64,000 nucleotides of DNA from JAUZRW01 sp965230145 (GCA_965230145.1 CBDDKI010000002.1:3224001-3288000); one strand, 5' to 3'. Positions 34,463 to 44,149 are shown, counted from the stretch's first letter. Program-made: numbers and translations. The notes: generated by a model not told the origin, from the sequence alone.

Positions 34463-36241
34463 TTAGAAGAAACTACTAATCAACTCCAGCAATTCCTGAA
34501 TATTATCAGGATTACCCGGCACCCAAATTGTATTACTTGCCCCTGCAATATCATCCAAGACACGCTCAAGCTCAGAAGTGATATTGCCATAACCTACAGG
34601 CACAACAATCACAGGATTACGGTCGCTGACAGTGCTTTCAATTTCTTGTACCGCATCACCTAATGATTCACAACTCCCGAAGTCCGTATCACAGGTATCT
34701 TCACCATCACTCAGTAGAACAACAGCCCGAATACGATTTTGGTCGGTGAGGTCTTGCATAATATCGACAGTTTCCACAATCGAATTGTAGAGCGTAGTCC
34801 GTCCACCTGCATCAAGGTCTTCTAATTCCTCAATGAGTTCACTGCGATTGCTCTCTAGCACATCCAAATCAACCAACACACGGAAAACATCGTCAAAAGT
34901 CGCTAGTCCTACTCGGTTGGTGGGTTCGGTACTATCAATGAATGCCAACGCCGCTTCAATAGCTTGGTCTAATTTGCCATCTTCTTCCATACTGCCACTG
35001 GTATCAATCACCAGCATGATGTCCGCTTGTTTCTTGACGAATGACCAACTATCTTGAATCGCATCAATGACCGCAGGTTCAGGCACATCGAGCACGGTAG
35101 TAGGACCTTGTCGCGTTACGCCATATTGCTCCTCGAAAGGGAAGCCAAGTTCAACACTCGGGTTCACAGGGCGGAAACCATATTCCATGATGATTTGCTG
35201 TTGCTCAGGCATCACTACATAATCCGCAAAGACACGCGCTGCTTGCCGTTGCTCATCACTGACCCACGGTGCATTCGGGATACCAAAGGGATGCTCATGC
35301 CAGAATGTACCTTCACTCGGGTAAAGTGCGACCAAACGTTCAGGAGGCGTACCGAAATCAGTCAAACCACGATTAATCGCAATCAAATCATTTTCTTCGA
35401 GTGCGACAAAATCAAGATAATCAGGACCTTGCGCGATGTAATTACGGAACTCAGTGGTGCGTCGGCTATAGTGGCGAATGAGTTCCTCGATATTACGCAC
35501 ACCTTGTACGACATCAGCATCTTGCACCACATCCAAGGTCAGTCGACGACCTGTAAATCCATCCTCACGCGCAGACGCATAAAATTCAGAGATTAATGTA
35601 GAGAGAGCAGTCGAACTCACGAAGGGGTCTGTATGCCCGTAATATACTGTCTGGCGACCTTCGATGCCGTAATCGCCCCAACCATTCGGACTATTCAAAA
35701 CTTCCAGTAAATCTGCCCATCCGACTTCTTGACGACCTGTGGTATTGCGAATCGCTTCTAAGCGACTTTCCCAAATCGAGATGACGACGGGTGCATTTGC
35801 TGTTGCTGGTGAGTCATTCAAATCGAATAAATCACGCCCACTCTGGAAATTAGCGAGAGCTAGCCAATGAGAGACACTCGGCTGGAATATCGTCGGTGTA
35901 ACAGCATTCGGGCTAGTCGGGTTGGTGACAGCACGAACAATCCCCTGCATAATCACCCCAGATGAGCCAGTTTCACCTGTAACGAAAATTGGACGTTCGC
36001 CATTGGCTAAAGATTGCCCTGTTACAGGGTTCGTGCCATTGCGATAGGCTTCGTTAAAGGCAGGGATAATCTGTTGCATATAATCATCAGATTCAGGCGC
36101 GTAGATGATATGAATGGTAATCGCATTCGCAGGTGGTTCACCAAAATTATCCGTTTCTGTGCCACTATCTCCACCACCGATTGCATTACAGGCAGTTAAA
36201 GCAAATAGTAGGCTGGTTAATATGATAAATAATTTACGCAT
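34463..36241 (-). CDS. Lipoprotein with solute-binding-like domain and VWA domain
   Basis: 592 residues. The lipoprotein signal ends LFALTAC (Cys18). Residues about 35-390 look like a periplasmic binding protein (NAITIHIIYAPESDDYMQQIIPAFNEAY, ending NPSVELGFPFEEQYG). Residues about 405-592 form a von Willebrand A domain with a complete MIDAS: DTSGSM, a Thr in GGRTTL and SDGEDT. The domain combination suggests metal-dependent adhesion or assembly at the outer face of the membrane. The 36326 gene immediately upstream encodes a related binding-protein-like domain without VWA. Confidence 0.82.
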   Translation of the reverse strand: MRKLFIILTSLLFALTACNAIGGGDSGTETDNFGEPPANAITIHIIYAPESDDYMQQIIPAFNEAYRNGTNPVTGQSLANGERPIFVTGETGSSGVIMQGIVRAVTNPTSPNAVTPTIFQPSVSHWLALANFQSGRDLFDLNDSPATANAPVVISIWESRLEAIRNTTGRQEVGWADLLEVLNSPNGWGDYGIEGRQTVYYGHTDPFVSSTALSTLISEFYASAREDGFTGRRLTLDVVQDADVVQGVRNIEELIRHYSRRTTEFRNYIAQGPDYLDFVALEENDLIAINRGLTDFGTPPERLVALYPSEGTFWHEHPFGIPNAPWVSDEQRQAARVFADYVVMPEQQQIIMEYGFRPVNPSVELGFPFEEQYGVTRQGPTTVLDVPEPAVIDAIQDSWSFVKKQADIMLVIDTSGSMEEDGKLDQAIEAALAFIDSTEPTNRVGLATFDDVFRVLVDLDVLESNRSELIEELEDLDAGGRTTLYNSIVETVDIMQDLTDQNRIRAVVLLSDGEDTCDTDFGSCESLGDAVQEIESTVSDRNPVIVVPVGYGNITSELERVLDDIAGASNTIWVPGNPDNIQELLELISSFF

Positions 36242-36276
36242 GTTGGTTGATGTCTCCTTTGTGTTTTGAACAAATG

Positions 36277-36304
36277 GTAGGGGGGCAGCATACTGCGCCC
36301 TTAC
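36277..36304. repeat. Family B palindrome
   Basis: GTAGGGGGGCAGCATACTGCGCCCTTAC is split over the intergenic space of two minus-strand genes. Its GCGCAGTATGCTG core is identical to the end of the dead transposon at 8554. Confidence 0.6.
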
Positions 36305-36325
36305 GTAAATATGGATGATTTTCTC

Positions 36326-37411
36326 TTACTCGGGTAACAAAATAATCGCATCGGCTGTCCCTCTATCCACAGAAACCATCTGGCTAGCTGGCATCTCTAA
36401 CAAAATACCAAATGGTTCGGCTTGGGTAAATAAACTTGCATTCTCGGTGAGTGTGCCATTGCTCGGGCGTAAACCATGTTCTAGCGCAATCCCTTGACCC
36501 TCATTAGCGAGGAAACTTGCAAAACTTTGAACGGCAGTGCGCTGGTTGTTAGTCACTTGAGCATCCGACCACAGCGCAATCGGGAAATCTAGTGGGTATT
36601 GGTAAGCAGGGTAGCTAAAGGCAAAAGCCCGATTATTCGCTGTTAAGCTATCGAGTTCGGTTAGCCATTGGGATTCAGGTAGTAGGGCGAAATCAGCGGC
36701 ACTAGCACCACGCGAAGCCATCGATTGTGCAGGATTGCCCCCTAGTCGCTCCGAATTGAGAACACTTTCTCGAATCGGTGCAAACCATGTGGTAAAGCTC
36801 GCATCGGTCACAATGCTACGGGTGACATTTGCATCTTGCCCGTAACTGGCTGTTGCAGTGGTTAATGCGCCAACGCCCGCCATTGAACTGGTTGCCCAAT
36901 TAATCGCCATATTGACGAAACCACCATCTGCCCAACTGCTATTATCAGCCACTGCTTGGACTGTCTCCCAATCAAAGGGGCGTGTGCCATTTTCCGTGAT
37001 AATATCAACGCGATTTTGGAAGCCTCCCCAAACGAGGGGCGTATAAACTAAAGACTCGTTGACTGTTTCAAAAGGTAGGCTAGATGGCGCATAGTCGAGT
37101 GATTGACTCGACGACGGAATCCACGCATCAGGATGGTTTTGGCTATTCCAGCCCGAGTTCCCACGCCAAATTTCGAGGTCATCAGCAATTTGCACATTCA
37201 CCTGTACACGGACTGAATTGGCAATGATGACATTGTTGCTGTTATATTCCTGTACTGCTTCAGTTATCCAATCTTCTGCCAATGGGTCAACCACCACCGT
37301 AATTTCTAGCGGAGGTTGCGAGTTTACGAATTGGTTAATTCCAAAAATCGCCGCTATCACGATGACAAAAATAACTAAAACAAATGTAGTACGGTCAAGT
37401 TCAAAACGCAT
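36326..37411 (-). CDS. Solute-binding-like protein with N-terminal anchor
   Basis: 361 residues with an N-terminal transmembrane anchor (about 9-28). The rest resembles the binding-protein half of the next gene (34463): PPLEITVVVDPLAEDWITEAVQEYNSN opens both, and FAFSYPAYQYPLDFPIALW and SFASFLANEGQGIALEHGLRPSNGTL near the end fit family-11/ModA-like binding folds. No transporter permease or ATPase is nearby, so it may not serve uptake. It is the first gene of a two-gene unit; an 84-nt gap holds one repeat. Confidence 0.75.
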   Translation of the reverse strand: MRFELDRTTFVLVIFVIVIAAIFGINQFVNSQPPLEITVVVDPLAEDWITEAVQEYNSNNVIIANSVRVQVNVQIADDLEIWRGNSGWNSQNHPDAWIPSSSQSLDYAPSSLPFETVNESLVYTPLVWGGFQNRVDIITENGTRPFDWETVQAVADNSSWADGGFVNMAINWATSSMAGVGALTTATASYGQDANVTRSIVTDASFTTWFAPIRESVLNSERLGGNPAQSMASRGASAADFALLPESQWLTELDSLTANNRAFAFSYPAYQYPLDFPIALWSDAQVTNNQRTAVQSFASFLANEGQGIALEHGLRPSNGTLTENASLFTQAEPFGILLEMPASQMVSVDRGTADAIILLPE

Positions 37412-37541
37412 TGCTTACCTATCCTTTTGTGTCGACACCTCTATATTGTAACCCTATTTTTGATTCACTATCCCCCTAAACACTGGGGGAATGAAAAAAT
37501 TCAGTTAAAATGATGCTCATAAATCCGTAACAGGAACAACG

Positions 37542-38663
37542 ATGCTCAGATTAACGCTTAGAATCATCATGATTATGTTGTTGCCTATCAGCCTAGTAAT
37601 TTTGCTGATGCTTCAATTGGGAACGTTGCGCCATGAGCCTCTTATCCTCTATCATCAGACGCAATACGGCACTTTCCGCCTGTGGGATACAGCAACAAAT
37701 CGCTCAGTAGATGTCATCACACTGAACGCCCTCGGCACGGGTCCTAAAATTGTTCCCACATGGTCGCCTGATGGCTCACAATTTGCTTTCATCTTGCGTG
37801 AAACCAGTTCCGAAGGTGGACAATTTAGCCTAGCAGATAACCTCTTTTTGTCAGATGATGTCGGGCGCAATTTCCAGCGATTACTGGATATACGCGATAT
37901 GCCATCTCTAAGCAATGCTATCGCTGACCCCAAAATTGTCTGGTCGCCTGATGGTCGCTATATTGCCTTTTACTTAGATTTATTCGACGCACCGCAACTC
38001 TGGATAGTGACTCCGTCAGGGGAAATCATCACGCATATTGCAAGCAATTTCATTGATGTCGAGCATGAGAACGTCTTGCCAACAGGAGGCTTGCTCTTAT
38101 GGTCAGCCGATAGCCAACGCTTGCTGATTTTGACCTCCCACAATGGTTTTCGCTATCAAACGCTCCGTGCTGAACCTGATGCGACATTATCCGAAGCACA
38201 ACCTTTAACTTTGCCCCCAAATATGACTCTTGATGTGCGGTTAAACGAAAATATAGTGCGCTCACCTGTATCCGCAGAGATATTACTCTATAGGCAGGAT
38301 GCTGAGGCTGTGTGGCTCATGAAGGTAGAAACAGGGGAAACCCAAGAAATCACGGCTATTCCTGATGCGAGCAACCTCACAGCATTGGCTTGGTCTGATA
38401 ATGGCAATCGCATCGGTTGGGTTCAGCGCGAGTTACGAGAATCCTCAGTTTTTACCTTATCTTTAGCCGATAACACACTGACACAATACACATTCGAGGG
38501 GCATTTCGCTAATGACCTCAGCTTCACCATTTGGCTACCAGATAACCCCCCACAAGTGATTATCCGTATGCAACGAGGCGCATTCTGTCATAGTGTCGGC
38601 GAGAGCTTACACTGCACAGACCCCAATTTCTTCTCGGCATCATGGTTTGGCGTGCAGCCGTAA
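37542..38663 (+). CDS. TolB-like WD/PD40 propeller protein, membrane-anchored
   Basis: 373 residues with an N-terminal hydrophobic anchor (about 5-24). PD40-type blades are clear: TWSPDGSQFAFIL, VWSPDGRYIAFYLD, LLWSADSQRLLILT, ALAWSDNGNRIGWV. These have the SPDG core of TolB and related proteins. It is distinct from the 16598/33099 family. It probably acts outside the membrane as a protein-binding propeller; no partner such as Pal is seen. Confidence 0.8.
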   Translation: MLRLTLRIIMIMLLPISLVILLMLQLGTLRHEPLILYHQTQYGTFRLWDTATNRSVDVITLNALGTGPKIVPTWSPDGSQFAFILRETSSEGGQFSLADNLFLSDDVGRNFQRLLDIRDMPSLSNAIADPKIVWSPDGRYIAFYLDLFDAPQLWIVTPSGEIITHIASNFIDVEHENVLPTGGLLLWSADSQRLLILTSHNGFRYQTLRAEPDATLSEAQPLTLPPNMTLDVRLNENIVRSPVSAEILLYRQDAEAVWLMKVETGETQEITAIPDASNLTALAWSDNGNRIGWVQRELRESSVFTLSLADNTLTQYTFEGHFANDLSFTIWLPDNPPQVIIRMQRGAFCHSVGESLHCTDPNFFSASWFGVQP

Positions 38664-38808
38664 GTTTCATTATGTCTTAACTGTTCTTTGTAGTGTTGGC
38701 AAGTAATATGAAACTAAATTACTTCGATTCGGGTTGTTACAGTAAATTCGTTGTTGCCAGTAATTTAAGATACACTCAGTTGAGATGTATAGGAGTAATA
38801 CTCAATAG

Positions 38809-39792
38809 ATGTCTCGTAAACCAATAATTTTGATTGCTGAATATTTCAAACGGGTTATTACACAAACAGAAAATCCACTCTTAACGGCGTTTGTCTCAAC
38901 TTTTCTGGGGCTAATTGTTGCGACGATTTTAGGTCTTATTTTGTATCCGAATGTCGTATATATCGGGTGGATCATGACGATATTGATAGGGTTTCCTATC
39001 TCATATTTCATTACAAGGCAAACAAATAAATTTCGAGATAAAATCGAAGCTGAACGTCTGAAGGCACGTATTGAACAAGAACGCATTCAAATTTTGGCGA
39101 CATTTATCCAAAATGCTTCACATGAATTTAGAACACCATTATCACTTATTAAAACAAATACATATTTACTATCGCATTCAACTGATATGGAAAAGCAAGA
39201 GAAACGAATTGAGAAAATAGTGAGTGCTGTTGATACGATTGATTTGCTGGTTGAAACTATGTTGCGACTGACCAAGTTAGATTCTGTGATAGATTATCCA
39301 TCTCACTTGCTACCTTTAAGCAGTTTACTACCTACTTTAGAAAATAATTTTAACCAAAATCAACAAAAATCACTCTCTCTAATAATCAACTGTGCATCAA
39401 ACTTACCATCCATTTGTGCGAACCAAGAAGACTTGCTATTTGCGCTCGAACAAATTTTAAAGAATGCGGCGCAAGCATCACCTGAAAACGAGATAGTTAA
39501 GGTAAATGTATATGTAGCAGATACGATGTTGAAAATCGAGATAGAAGATAATGGAGAGGGCATGAGTCGTGAAGTTTTAAATAATATTTTTGAGCGATTT
39601 TATCGGTATGATGAGAGCCATACAACATATGGGATGGGCTTGGGGCTTCCGATTGCAAAGCGCATCATTGAGTTACATAAAGGCACAATAGATGTTGAAA
39701 GTACCTTAGGCGAATACACCTGCGTCACCGTGTCCCTCCCAATTCCTGCCAAAAAAGACAATTTTAATGTAAGTATGTTTAGCGCAAACTGA
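38809..39792 (+). CDS. Small membrane histidine kinase (orphan)
   Basis: 327 residues. Two helices (about 27-45 and 50-68) without a real external loop lead into HisKA with His105 in NASHEFRTPLSL and a HATPase domain with FALEQILKNAAQASPENE (N-box), IEDNGEGMS (G1), IFERFYRYDESHTTYGMGLGLPIAKRI (F/G2). It is complete but minimal. No cognate response regulator is in the window. Confidence 0.9.
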   Translation: MSRKPIILIAEYFKRVITQTENPLLTAFVSTFLGLIVATILGLILYPNVVYIGWIMTILIGFPISYFITRQTNKFRDKIEAERLKARIEQERIQILATFIQNASHEFRTPLSLIKTNTYLLSHSTDMEKQEKRIEKIVSAVDTIDLLVETMLRLTKLDSVIDYPSHLLPLSSLLPTLENNFNQNQQKSLSLIINCASNLPSICANQEDLLFALEQILKNAAQASPENEIVKVNVYVADTMLKIEIEDNGEGMSREVLNNIFERFYRYDESHTTYGMGLGLPIAKRIIELHKGTIDVESTLGEYTCVTVSLPIPAKKDNFNVSMFSAN

Positions 39793-39915
39793 ATAGCGAA
39801 TTATGGCAATCTCGTATCAAATATAGGGTAAACGGGTTATGGTTTTTGTAGCAGACCATGTTATAGTTAAGTACGATATGTCCTGACATAAAATAGATAG
39901 CGTATCGGGCGTGAT

Positions 39916-40821
39916 ATGAGCATTATAAGCAATGCCGAAAAGCTAGAATCACAAGACTCCCCAGACGATAACTCCACTGAGAAACAACCACGAAAGTTAT
40001 CGAACCTTTTAGTCCGTTTTTTTACTGGCATGGTATTACTGCCTATTATTTTACTCCTCATTTTCTTAGGGGGATGGTTTCTGACGATTGCGCTTGGAAT
40101 ATTGATGTTATTCGGCATTCTGGAATTTTATTTCATGGAGAAACGTCGTGGCGCACAAAACAACGCTCTGTTAGGTGTCATTTCAGCGATTATGGTGATG
40201 CTAGCGTTCCAGCTTCGTGAACCTTTATTATGGCAAGGGGCTGTTGTCGCCACAATTATGATTACCTTTATTGTCGAGTTTGGTCGTCGCGACTTCAAAG
40301 AAAGTGTACAACGCATCGCTACAACGATTGGTGGTATTTTCTATATTGCCTTCCCAATGGCATTTTTAGTTGCCATCCGCGCTGGCGATTCAGGCTTACA
40401 TTGGTTCTTTGCGTATATTTACTGCACATGGGGTACAGACACTTTCGCTTATTTGATTGGCAATATGTTCGGTAAAACGAAATTAGCCCCTGTGTTGTCT
40501 CCTAAGAAAACTGTTGAAGGAGCAATCGGGGGCATTATTGCAGGCTCACTATTACCACTAGGTGTCTTATATCAGGGAGGCATCCCGATAACAATTGGAG
40601 CGTTTTTCTTATTTATGCTTGCGTCGTTCGCAGGCACAGCAGGCGACTTATTTGAATCGCGTGTGAAACGTTTCTTTGGCATTAAAGACTCACACATTCC
40701 CGGCTTTAATATCTTCCCCGGTCATGGGGGCGTATTAGATCGAATCGATTCGACTTTATTTGTTGCGCCGGTCATATATATTTACCTCGTTTGGGCAGGG
40801 TATATCACCTTATTAATGTAA
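39916..40821 (+). CDS. cdsA: Phosphatidate cytidylyltransferase
   Basis: 301-residue membrane enzyme that makes CDP-diacylglycerol from phosphatidate and CTP. About seven helices; the signature is SPKKTVEGAIGG followed by GDLFESRVKRFFGIKDSHIPGFNIFPGHGGVLDRIDS. The first 35 residues are a polar lead not typical of the family. In many bacteria cdsA follows pyrH-frr-uppS; here it is isolated and 34 kb from pyrH. It follows a histidine kinase by 123 nt. Confidence 0.95.
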   Translation: MSIISNAEKLESQDSPDDNSTEKQPRKLSNLLVRFFTGMVLLPIILLLIFLGGWFLTIALGILMLFGILEFYFMEKRRGAQNNALLGVISAIMVMLAFQLREPLLWQGAVVATIMITFIVEFGRRDFKESVQRIATTIGGIFYIAFPMAFLVAIRAGDSGLHWFFAYIYCTWGTDTFAYLIGNMFGKTKLAPVLSPKKTVEGAIGGIIAGSLLPLGVLYQGGIPITIGAFFLFMLASFAGTAGDLFESRVKRFFGIKDSHIPGFNIFPGHGGVLDRIDSTLFVAPVIYIYLVWAGYITLLM

Positions 40822-40889
40822 CTCGCCTTACGCAGTTATATGAAGCTAGCTTTAGCATGATGATTTTATCTTACTTGTAGAGTCATCGG

Positions 40890-40955
40890 TGGTCGGTTTT
40901 CAGTTATCCGAAACTGCTTTTTGTCCTTACTGATAACCGATAACTGTTCACTGTC
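40890..40955. repeat. CAGTTATC/GATAACTG low-complexity repeat
   Basis: CAGTTATC (40901-40908) pairs with GATAACTG (40939-40946). Similar CAGTT/ACTG-rich text is at 16283-16330, with GTGCTGAGT-type text at 53110-53145. The nature of this repeat is unclear. Confidence 0.4.
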
Positions 40956-41028
40956 AACAAAAATTGACTGACAAAGACTATCTTCTACAAAACATCACTT
41001 CAAAATTGTATTGCGTAACATCAGTAAT

Positions 41029-41571
41029 TTAATTTGTATCAGGTTCAATATGTGTGACAATATTGACCTTATATTTTTGCCGATTATCTTCGCGTGAATG
41101 ATGGCGTTTTTCTGCATCACGTAGCATCTTAAACATTGTGCGCCGAATTTCTAAGAAATCTTCCTCAGTCGCATAAAATGAATATTCACGGTAACTCAAA
41201 GGCATTGCATCGAATGTGTCATCAGGGGTATCCTCTAGGGCTTTAGCGAATGTCTGCATCATTGTGAGAGAAAATAACTCCATATTAGCAATTTGTTCAT
41301 CTTTACTGAGGTCGGCAAATTCTTCTGCTGTGAGATGATATTTAGCATCTGCACCGTATACCTTCTCAGTAATCCCATTAATGTCGTGCGAATCTACAAC
41401 CGAGATGATATTGCCTTTGAGCAATAAGCGTAAGTGGCGATACACTGTCGATTGTGGTACATCACCGAGGCGTTCTGTAATTTGCTGAGTGGTACAATTC
41501 TCTCCATTGATGATACGGAGAATACGATAGCGAATAGGATGAAAGAGTAGGTCGTAGCGTGATTGTGCCAT
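41029..41571 (-). CDS. ArsR-type winged-helix transcriptional regulator
   Basis: 180 residues. The N-terminal HTH is HPIRYRILRIINGENCTTQQITERLGDVPQSTVYRHLRLLLKGNIISVV, a HTH_20/ArsR-like helix-turn-helix with wing. The C-terminal 100 residues form a helical dimerisation or ligand domain, with a polar basic tail. No clear metal-binding Cys set is present. It is 51 nt downstream of a small membrane protein gene on the same strand and could be cotranscribed with it. Confidence 0.85.
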   Translation of the reverse strand: MAQSRYDLLFHPIRYRILRIINGENCTTQQITERLGDVPQSTVYRHLRLLLKGNIISVVDSHDINGITEKVYGADAKYHLTAEEFADLSKDEQIANMELFSLTMMQTFAKALEDTPDDTFDAMPLSYREYSFYATEEDFLEIRRTMFKMLRDAEKRHHSREDNRQKYKVNIVTHIEPDTN

Positions 41572-41622
41572 ATTGCAATTTCCTTTAAACGCAAATATGG
41601 CACAGATTATATCATGTTACGG

Positions 41623-41808
41623 TTAGCTTTGTGTGTTGATACTACGCTGGTTCATGAAGCGTCCGAGCAATATCCCTGCCATTAAGCCGATAGCAAACAT
41701 CGCAATTTTTGCAGGTGTTGATGCAGTGCTAAACACAGTAATCGAACTCCCCATGGCTACGGCAAATAAGGCAACCACACTACCCAGTGAAACAGTTTTA
41801 TTATTCAT
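41623..41808 (-). CDS. Small membrane protein, 61 residues
   Basis: Two hydrophobic helices (about 8-26 and 31-50) with a Gly-rich second helix (FAIGLMAGILLGRFMNQ). It lies directly upstream of the regulator gene, and its promoter region holds an inverted repeat at 41836-41855. I recognise no family; the size and position suggest a partner or a control target of the regulator. Confidence 0.6.
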   Translation of the reverse strand: MNNKTVSLGSVVALFAVAMGSSITVFSTASTPAKIAMFAIGLMAGILLGRFMNQRSINTQS

Positions 41809-41835
41809 GAGCTATCCCATTATTTATATTTGTAT

Positions 41836-41855
41836 CGTTATCAAAAATGGTAACG
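41836..41855. promoter_or_regulatory. Inverted repeat, possible operator
   Basis: CGTTA (41836-41840) and TAACG (41851-41855), extended on each side of a 6-nt centre to 6 of 7 matches, lie 28 nt before the small membrane protein start. It may be a site for the winged-helix regulator encoded next. Confidence 0.35.
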
Positions 41856-41950
41856 TTTAATTGGAGATAGGTCAACTGATTTCATCACAATTTCATAAGT
41901 TATGCACAGCCTGTTCAAAACTTTGAACAGGGTAGGACTCGTTAAAAACA

Positions 41951-41971
41951 AAAAAGCGACAATTCGTCGCT
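41951..41971 (-). terminator. Terminator of the gene at 42005
   Basis: On the minus strand AGCGAC/GTCGCT with a 5-nt loop (stem 41955-41971) is followed by a T-tract (AAAAA at 41951-41955 on the plus strand, then GTTTTT). Confidence 0.75.
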
Positions 41972-42004
41972 CTGATTTTCTTAGAATGGATTTGACACAG
42001 GCAT

Positions 42005-42814
42005 TTAGTGTCCGATTACTGCTTCAGCATGGAAACTCGCTTCAATTTCCTCTGCTATTATATGGGGGATAATCTCTATCGCAATGTCGCGGATTGTTCC
42101 ATTTTGCATATCTTGCTCCACTTCATGTATATCATATCCCACAATTCCCCACTCTGTGTTTTCTAAAGTTGTAAATAGACGAATATTTTGTGCCAGATAA
42201 CCTGAATTATTTTCGATTGACACAGTAATATTGTAGCGTCCATCATTTGTAAATGAGGCATTTGTATTTAGTACATTAAGCGCTCGAATATTTGGCGAGG
42301 GCGGAAGGATTCGATTAACACTTCTTTCTATATGTGTAATATCTGTAGAATCCTCATTATCTGGTGGATAAAATAATGCACGATATGGGGCTGAAGAACC
42401 GCTCTGGATAAGTCTCTGTTCAATTGTCACATTGTCCTGTGCTATTTTACTACCTGAATCATCGAAAAAACTAATATTTATGCTCGTATCGCCAATATCC
42501 GAGATACCATTATTGTTTACTTGCCCGATGCAACTATACTCGCCACTTGCGAGGTCATAACAACTAGGTATGCTAATGACTATGTTATCATATAGTTCAT
42601 GTATTCGCGTATTTACTTGGTCTAAGTTGAGTGGATAGGAATTTTGAAATGGTTGTACATCGGTAGAAAGCATAGGTGACGTTGGTATTGCAACAAAATT
42701 AGTTTCAGTCTGGATTTTGGGAGTACGCATCTTTAAAACAACACTACCCAACATAATAAGTAAGACAGCCGATAGCATCACCCAAAACCAACTGGATTGC
42801 CAAATGATAGCCAT
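42005..42814 (-). CDS. Hypothetical anchored exported protein, FxLYD-like beta domains
   Basis: 269 residues with a transmembrane anchor (about 8-28). The external part appears to hold two beta-sandwich domains. One contains CYDLASGEYSCIGQV with two Cys that could pair, followed by NNGISDIGDTSINISFFDDSGS, and the second contains VLNTNASFTNDGRYNITVSIENNSG. The pattern VxNNGxxxxxxxxVxxxFYDxxG is seen in FxLYD-like domains of exported proteins. Function unknown. Confidence 0.6.
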   Translation of the reverse strand: MAIIWQSSWFWVMLSAVLLIMLGSVVLKMRTPKIQTETNFVAIPTSPMLSTDVQPFQNSYPLNLDQVNTRIHELYDNIVISIPSCYDLASGEYSCIGQVNNNGISDIGDTSINISFFDDSGSKIAQDNVTIEQRLIQSGSSAPYRALFYPPDNEDSTDITHIERSVNRILPPSPNIRALNVLNTNASFTNDGRYNITVSIENNSGYLAQNIRLFTTLENTEWGIVGYDIHEVEQDMQNGTIRDIAIEIIPHIIAEEIEASFHAEAVIGH

Positions 42815-42900
42815 TAATAACCTCTAAAGGTGTTCATAAAATGAATTTTGTATCATTATACATTGAAACAGTCTCAGATAGTAAAATTAGGTGACAATTC

Positions 42901-43386
42901 ATGAAACAAAATACAAACTTAGCAGAGACAGTGGGTGAATTACTCAAAAAAGAAGGCTTAACTTTCTGTGCGGCGGAATCTTGCACAGGTGGGTTGCTTC
43001 TCAGCACGCTTACAGATGTAGCAGGTAGTTCAGCTTATGTTTTGGGTGGGGTTGTGACCTATAGTAATGAAGCCAAGCAACAATTAGTGAACGTACAAGC
43101 CGAAACTTTATTAAGATATGGTGCTGTGAGTGAGCAGACAGCACACGAGATGGTTGTAGGTGTCTGCGATTTATTTAAGGCAGATGTGGGGATTAGTGTA
43201 ACTGGTATAGCGGGTCCGGGGGGCGGAACACCAGAAAAACCTGTTGGATTAGTCTATGTGGGGTGTAAGGTGGGGGATAATAGCATCGTGCGTAAATATT
43301 TATGGCAAGGCAACCGCGCAGAAAATAAAGACCATAGTGTTATTGCCGCACTGCAATTAGTTCAGGCAATGATTACATCTAAATAA
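42901..43386 (+). CDS. pncC: Nicotinamide-nucleotide amidase (stand-alone CinA C-terminal domain)
   Basis: 161 residues, complete CinA C-terminal domain that deamidates NMN to nicotinic acid mononucleotide in pyridine-nucleotide salvage. Motifs are AAESCTGGLLLSTLTDVAGSS (catalytic Ser and Thr), GGVVTYSNEAK, YGAVSEQTAHEM and GIAGPGGGTPEKPVGLVY. There is no N-terminal MoCF domain and none upstream, so it is the short form. Confidence 0.93.
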   Translation: MKQNTNLAETVGELLKKEGLTFCAAESCTGGLLLSTLTDVAGSSAYVLGGVVTYSNEAKQQLVNVQAETLLRYGAVSEQTAHEMVVGVCDLFKADVGISVTGIAGPGGGTPEKPVGLVYVGCKVGDNSIVRKYLWQGNRAENKDHSVIAALQLVQAMITSK

Positions 43387-43392
43387 GATTGT

Positions 43393-43425
43393 ATGAGGTC
43401 ATATCTACAAAGGGAATGACCTCAT
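43393..43425. terminator. Bidirectional hairpin between pncC and xpt
   Basis: ATGAGGTCAT (43393-43402) pairs with ATGACCTCAT (43416-43425), a perfect 10 bp stem lying between the converging genes. The T-tract is weak on both sides. Confidence 0.65.
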
Positions 43426-43433
43426 CATTGATT

Positions 43434-44009
43434 TTAACCTAATGTAATTGTATCCCCATCCATGCTAGCAATAGTTGCTAAAGCATGAACTGGAATGTGG
43501 AAACCTGCGTCGGTGAGAGCTTGTCTGCCATGCTCAAATGACTTCTCAACAACGACCCCAACACCCACCAATTCAGCACTGGCTGATTGTACCAATCGTC
43601 CCAATGCTTTGAGTGTTTCGCCTGAGGCAAGAAAATCGTCAATAATAAGTACTTTCTCACCAGATTTAAGAAATTCTCCACTAACCAATAAATTCACCAT
43701 ACCACCCTTCGTATGGCTCGGGGCGGCTTCCATATAAATAGGACCACGCATCGTTATCGGTTGTTTTTTACGAGCATAAACCACTGGCACATCGAGTTCA
43801 ATCGCTGTCATGAGGGCTGGCGCAATCCCTGAAATTTCAGCCGTTAAGATACGGTCAACCTGAATATCAGCGAAAAGTTGAGCAAATTCTTTACCCATTT
43901 GGCTCATGAGGATTGGGTCGAGTTGATGATTGAGCAAACTATCAATTTTGAGAATACCGTTACCGAGATTAAGCCCTTCAGCTTGGATGCGTTGCTTCAA
44001 TTGTTCCAT
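43434..44009 (-). CDS. xpt: Xanthine phosphoribosyltransferase
   Basis: 191 residues, close to the 194 of Bacillus Xpt. The start EQLKQRIQAEGLNLGNGILKIDSLLNHQLDPILM is diagnostic, and the PRPP loop reads EKVLIIDDFLASGETLKALGRLV. It converts xanthine to XMP for purine salvage. No purine riboswitch pattern is seen in the 140 nt upstream. Confidence 0.95.
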   Translation of the reverse strand: MEQLKQRIQAEGLNLGNGILKIDSLLNHQLDPILMSQMGKEFAQLFADIQVDRILTAEISGIAPALMTAIELDVPVVYARKKQPITMRGPIYMEAAPSHTKGGMVNLLVSGEFLKSGEKVLIIDDFLASGETLKALGRLVQSASAELVGVGVVVEKSFEHGRQALTDAGFHIPVHALATIASMDGDTITLG

Positions 44010-44149
44010 AATGAATCCTATAGATGAGTGAATTTGCGCTATTGTACAGAAACACGAGCAGATGACAACATATAGAAACCTTAATCATTCTAGTACGCAA
44101 TCTTGGCATATAGTTGAAAATAATAACGAATATATAGGGGAATATAATA

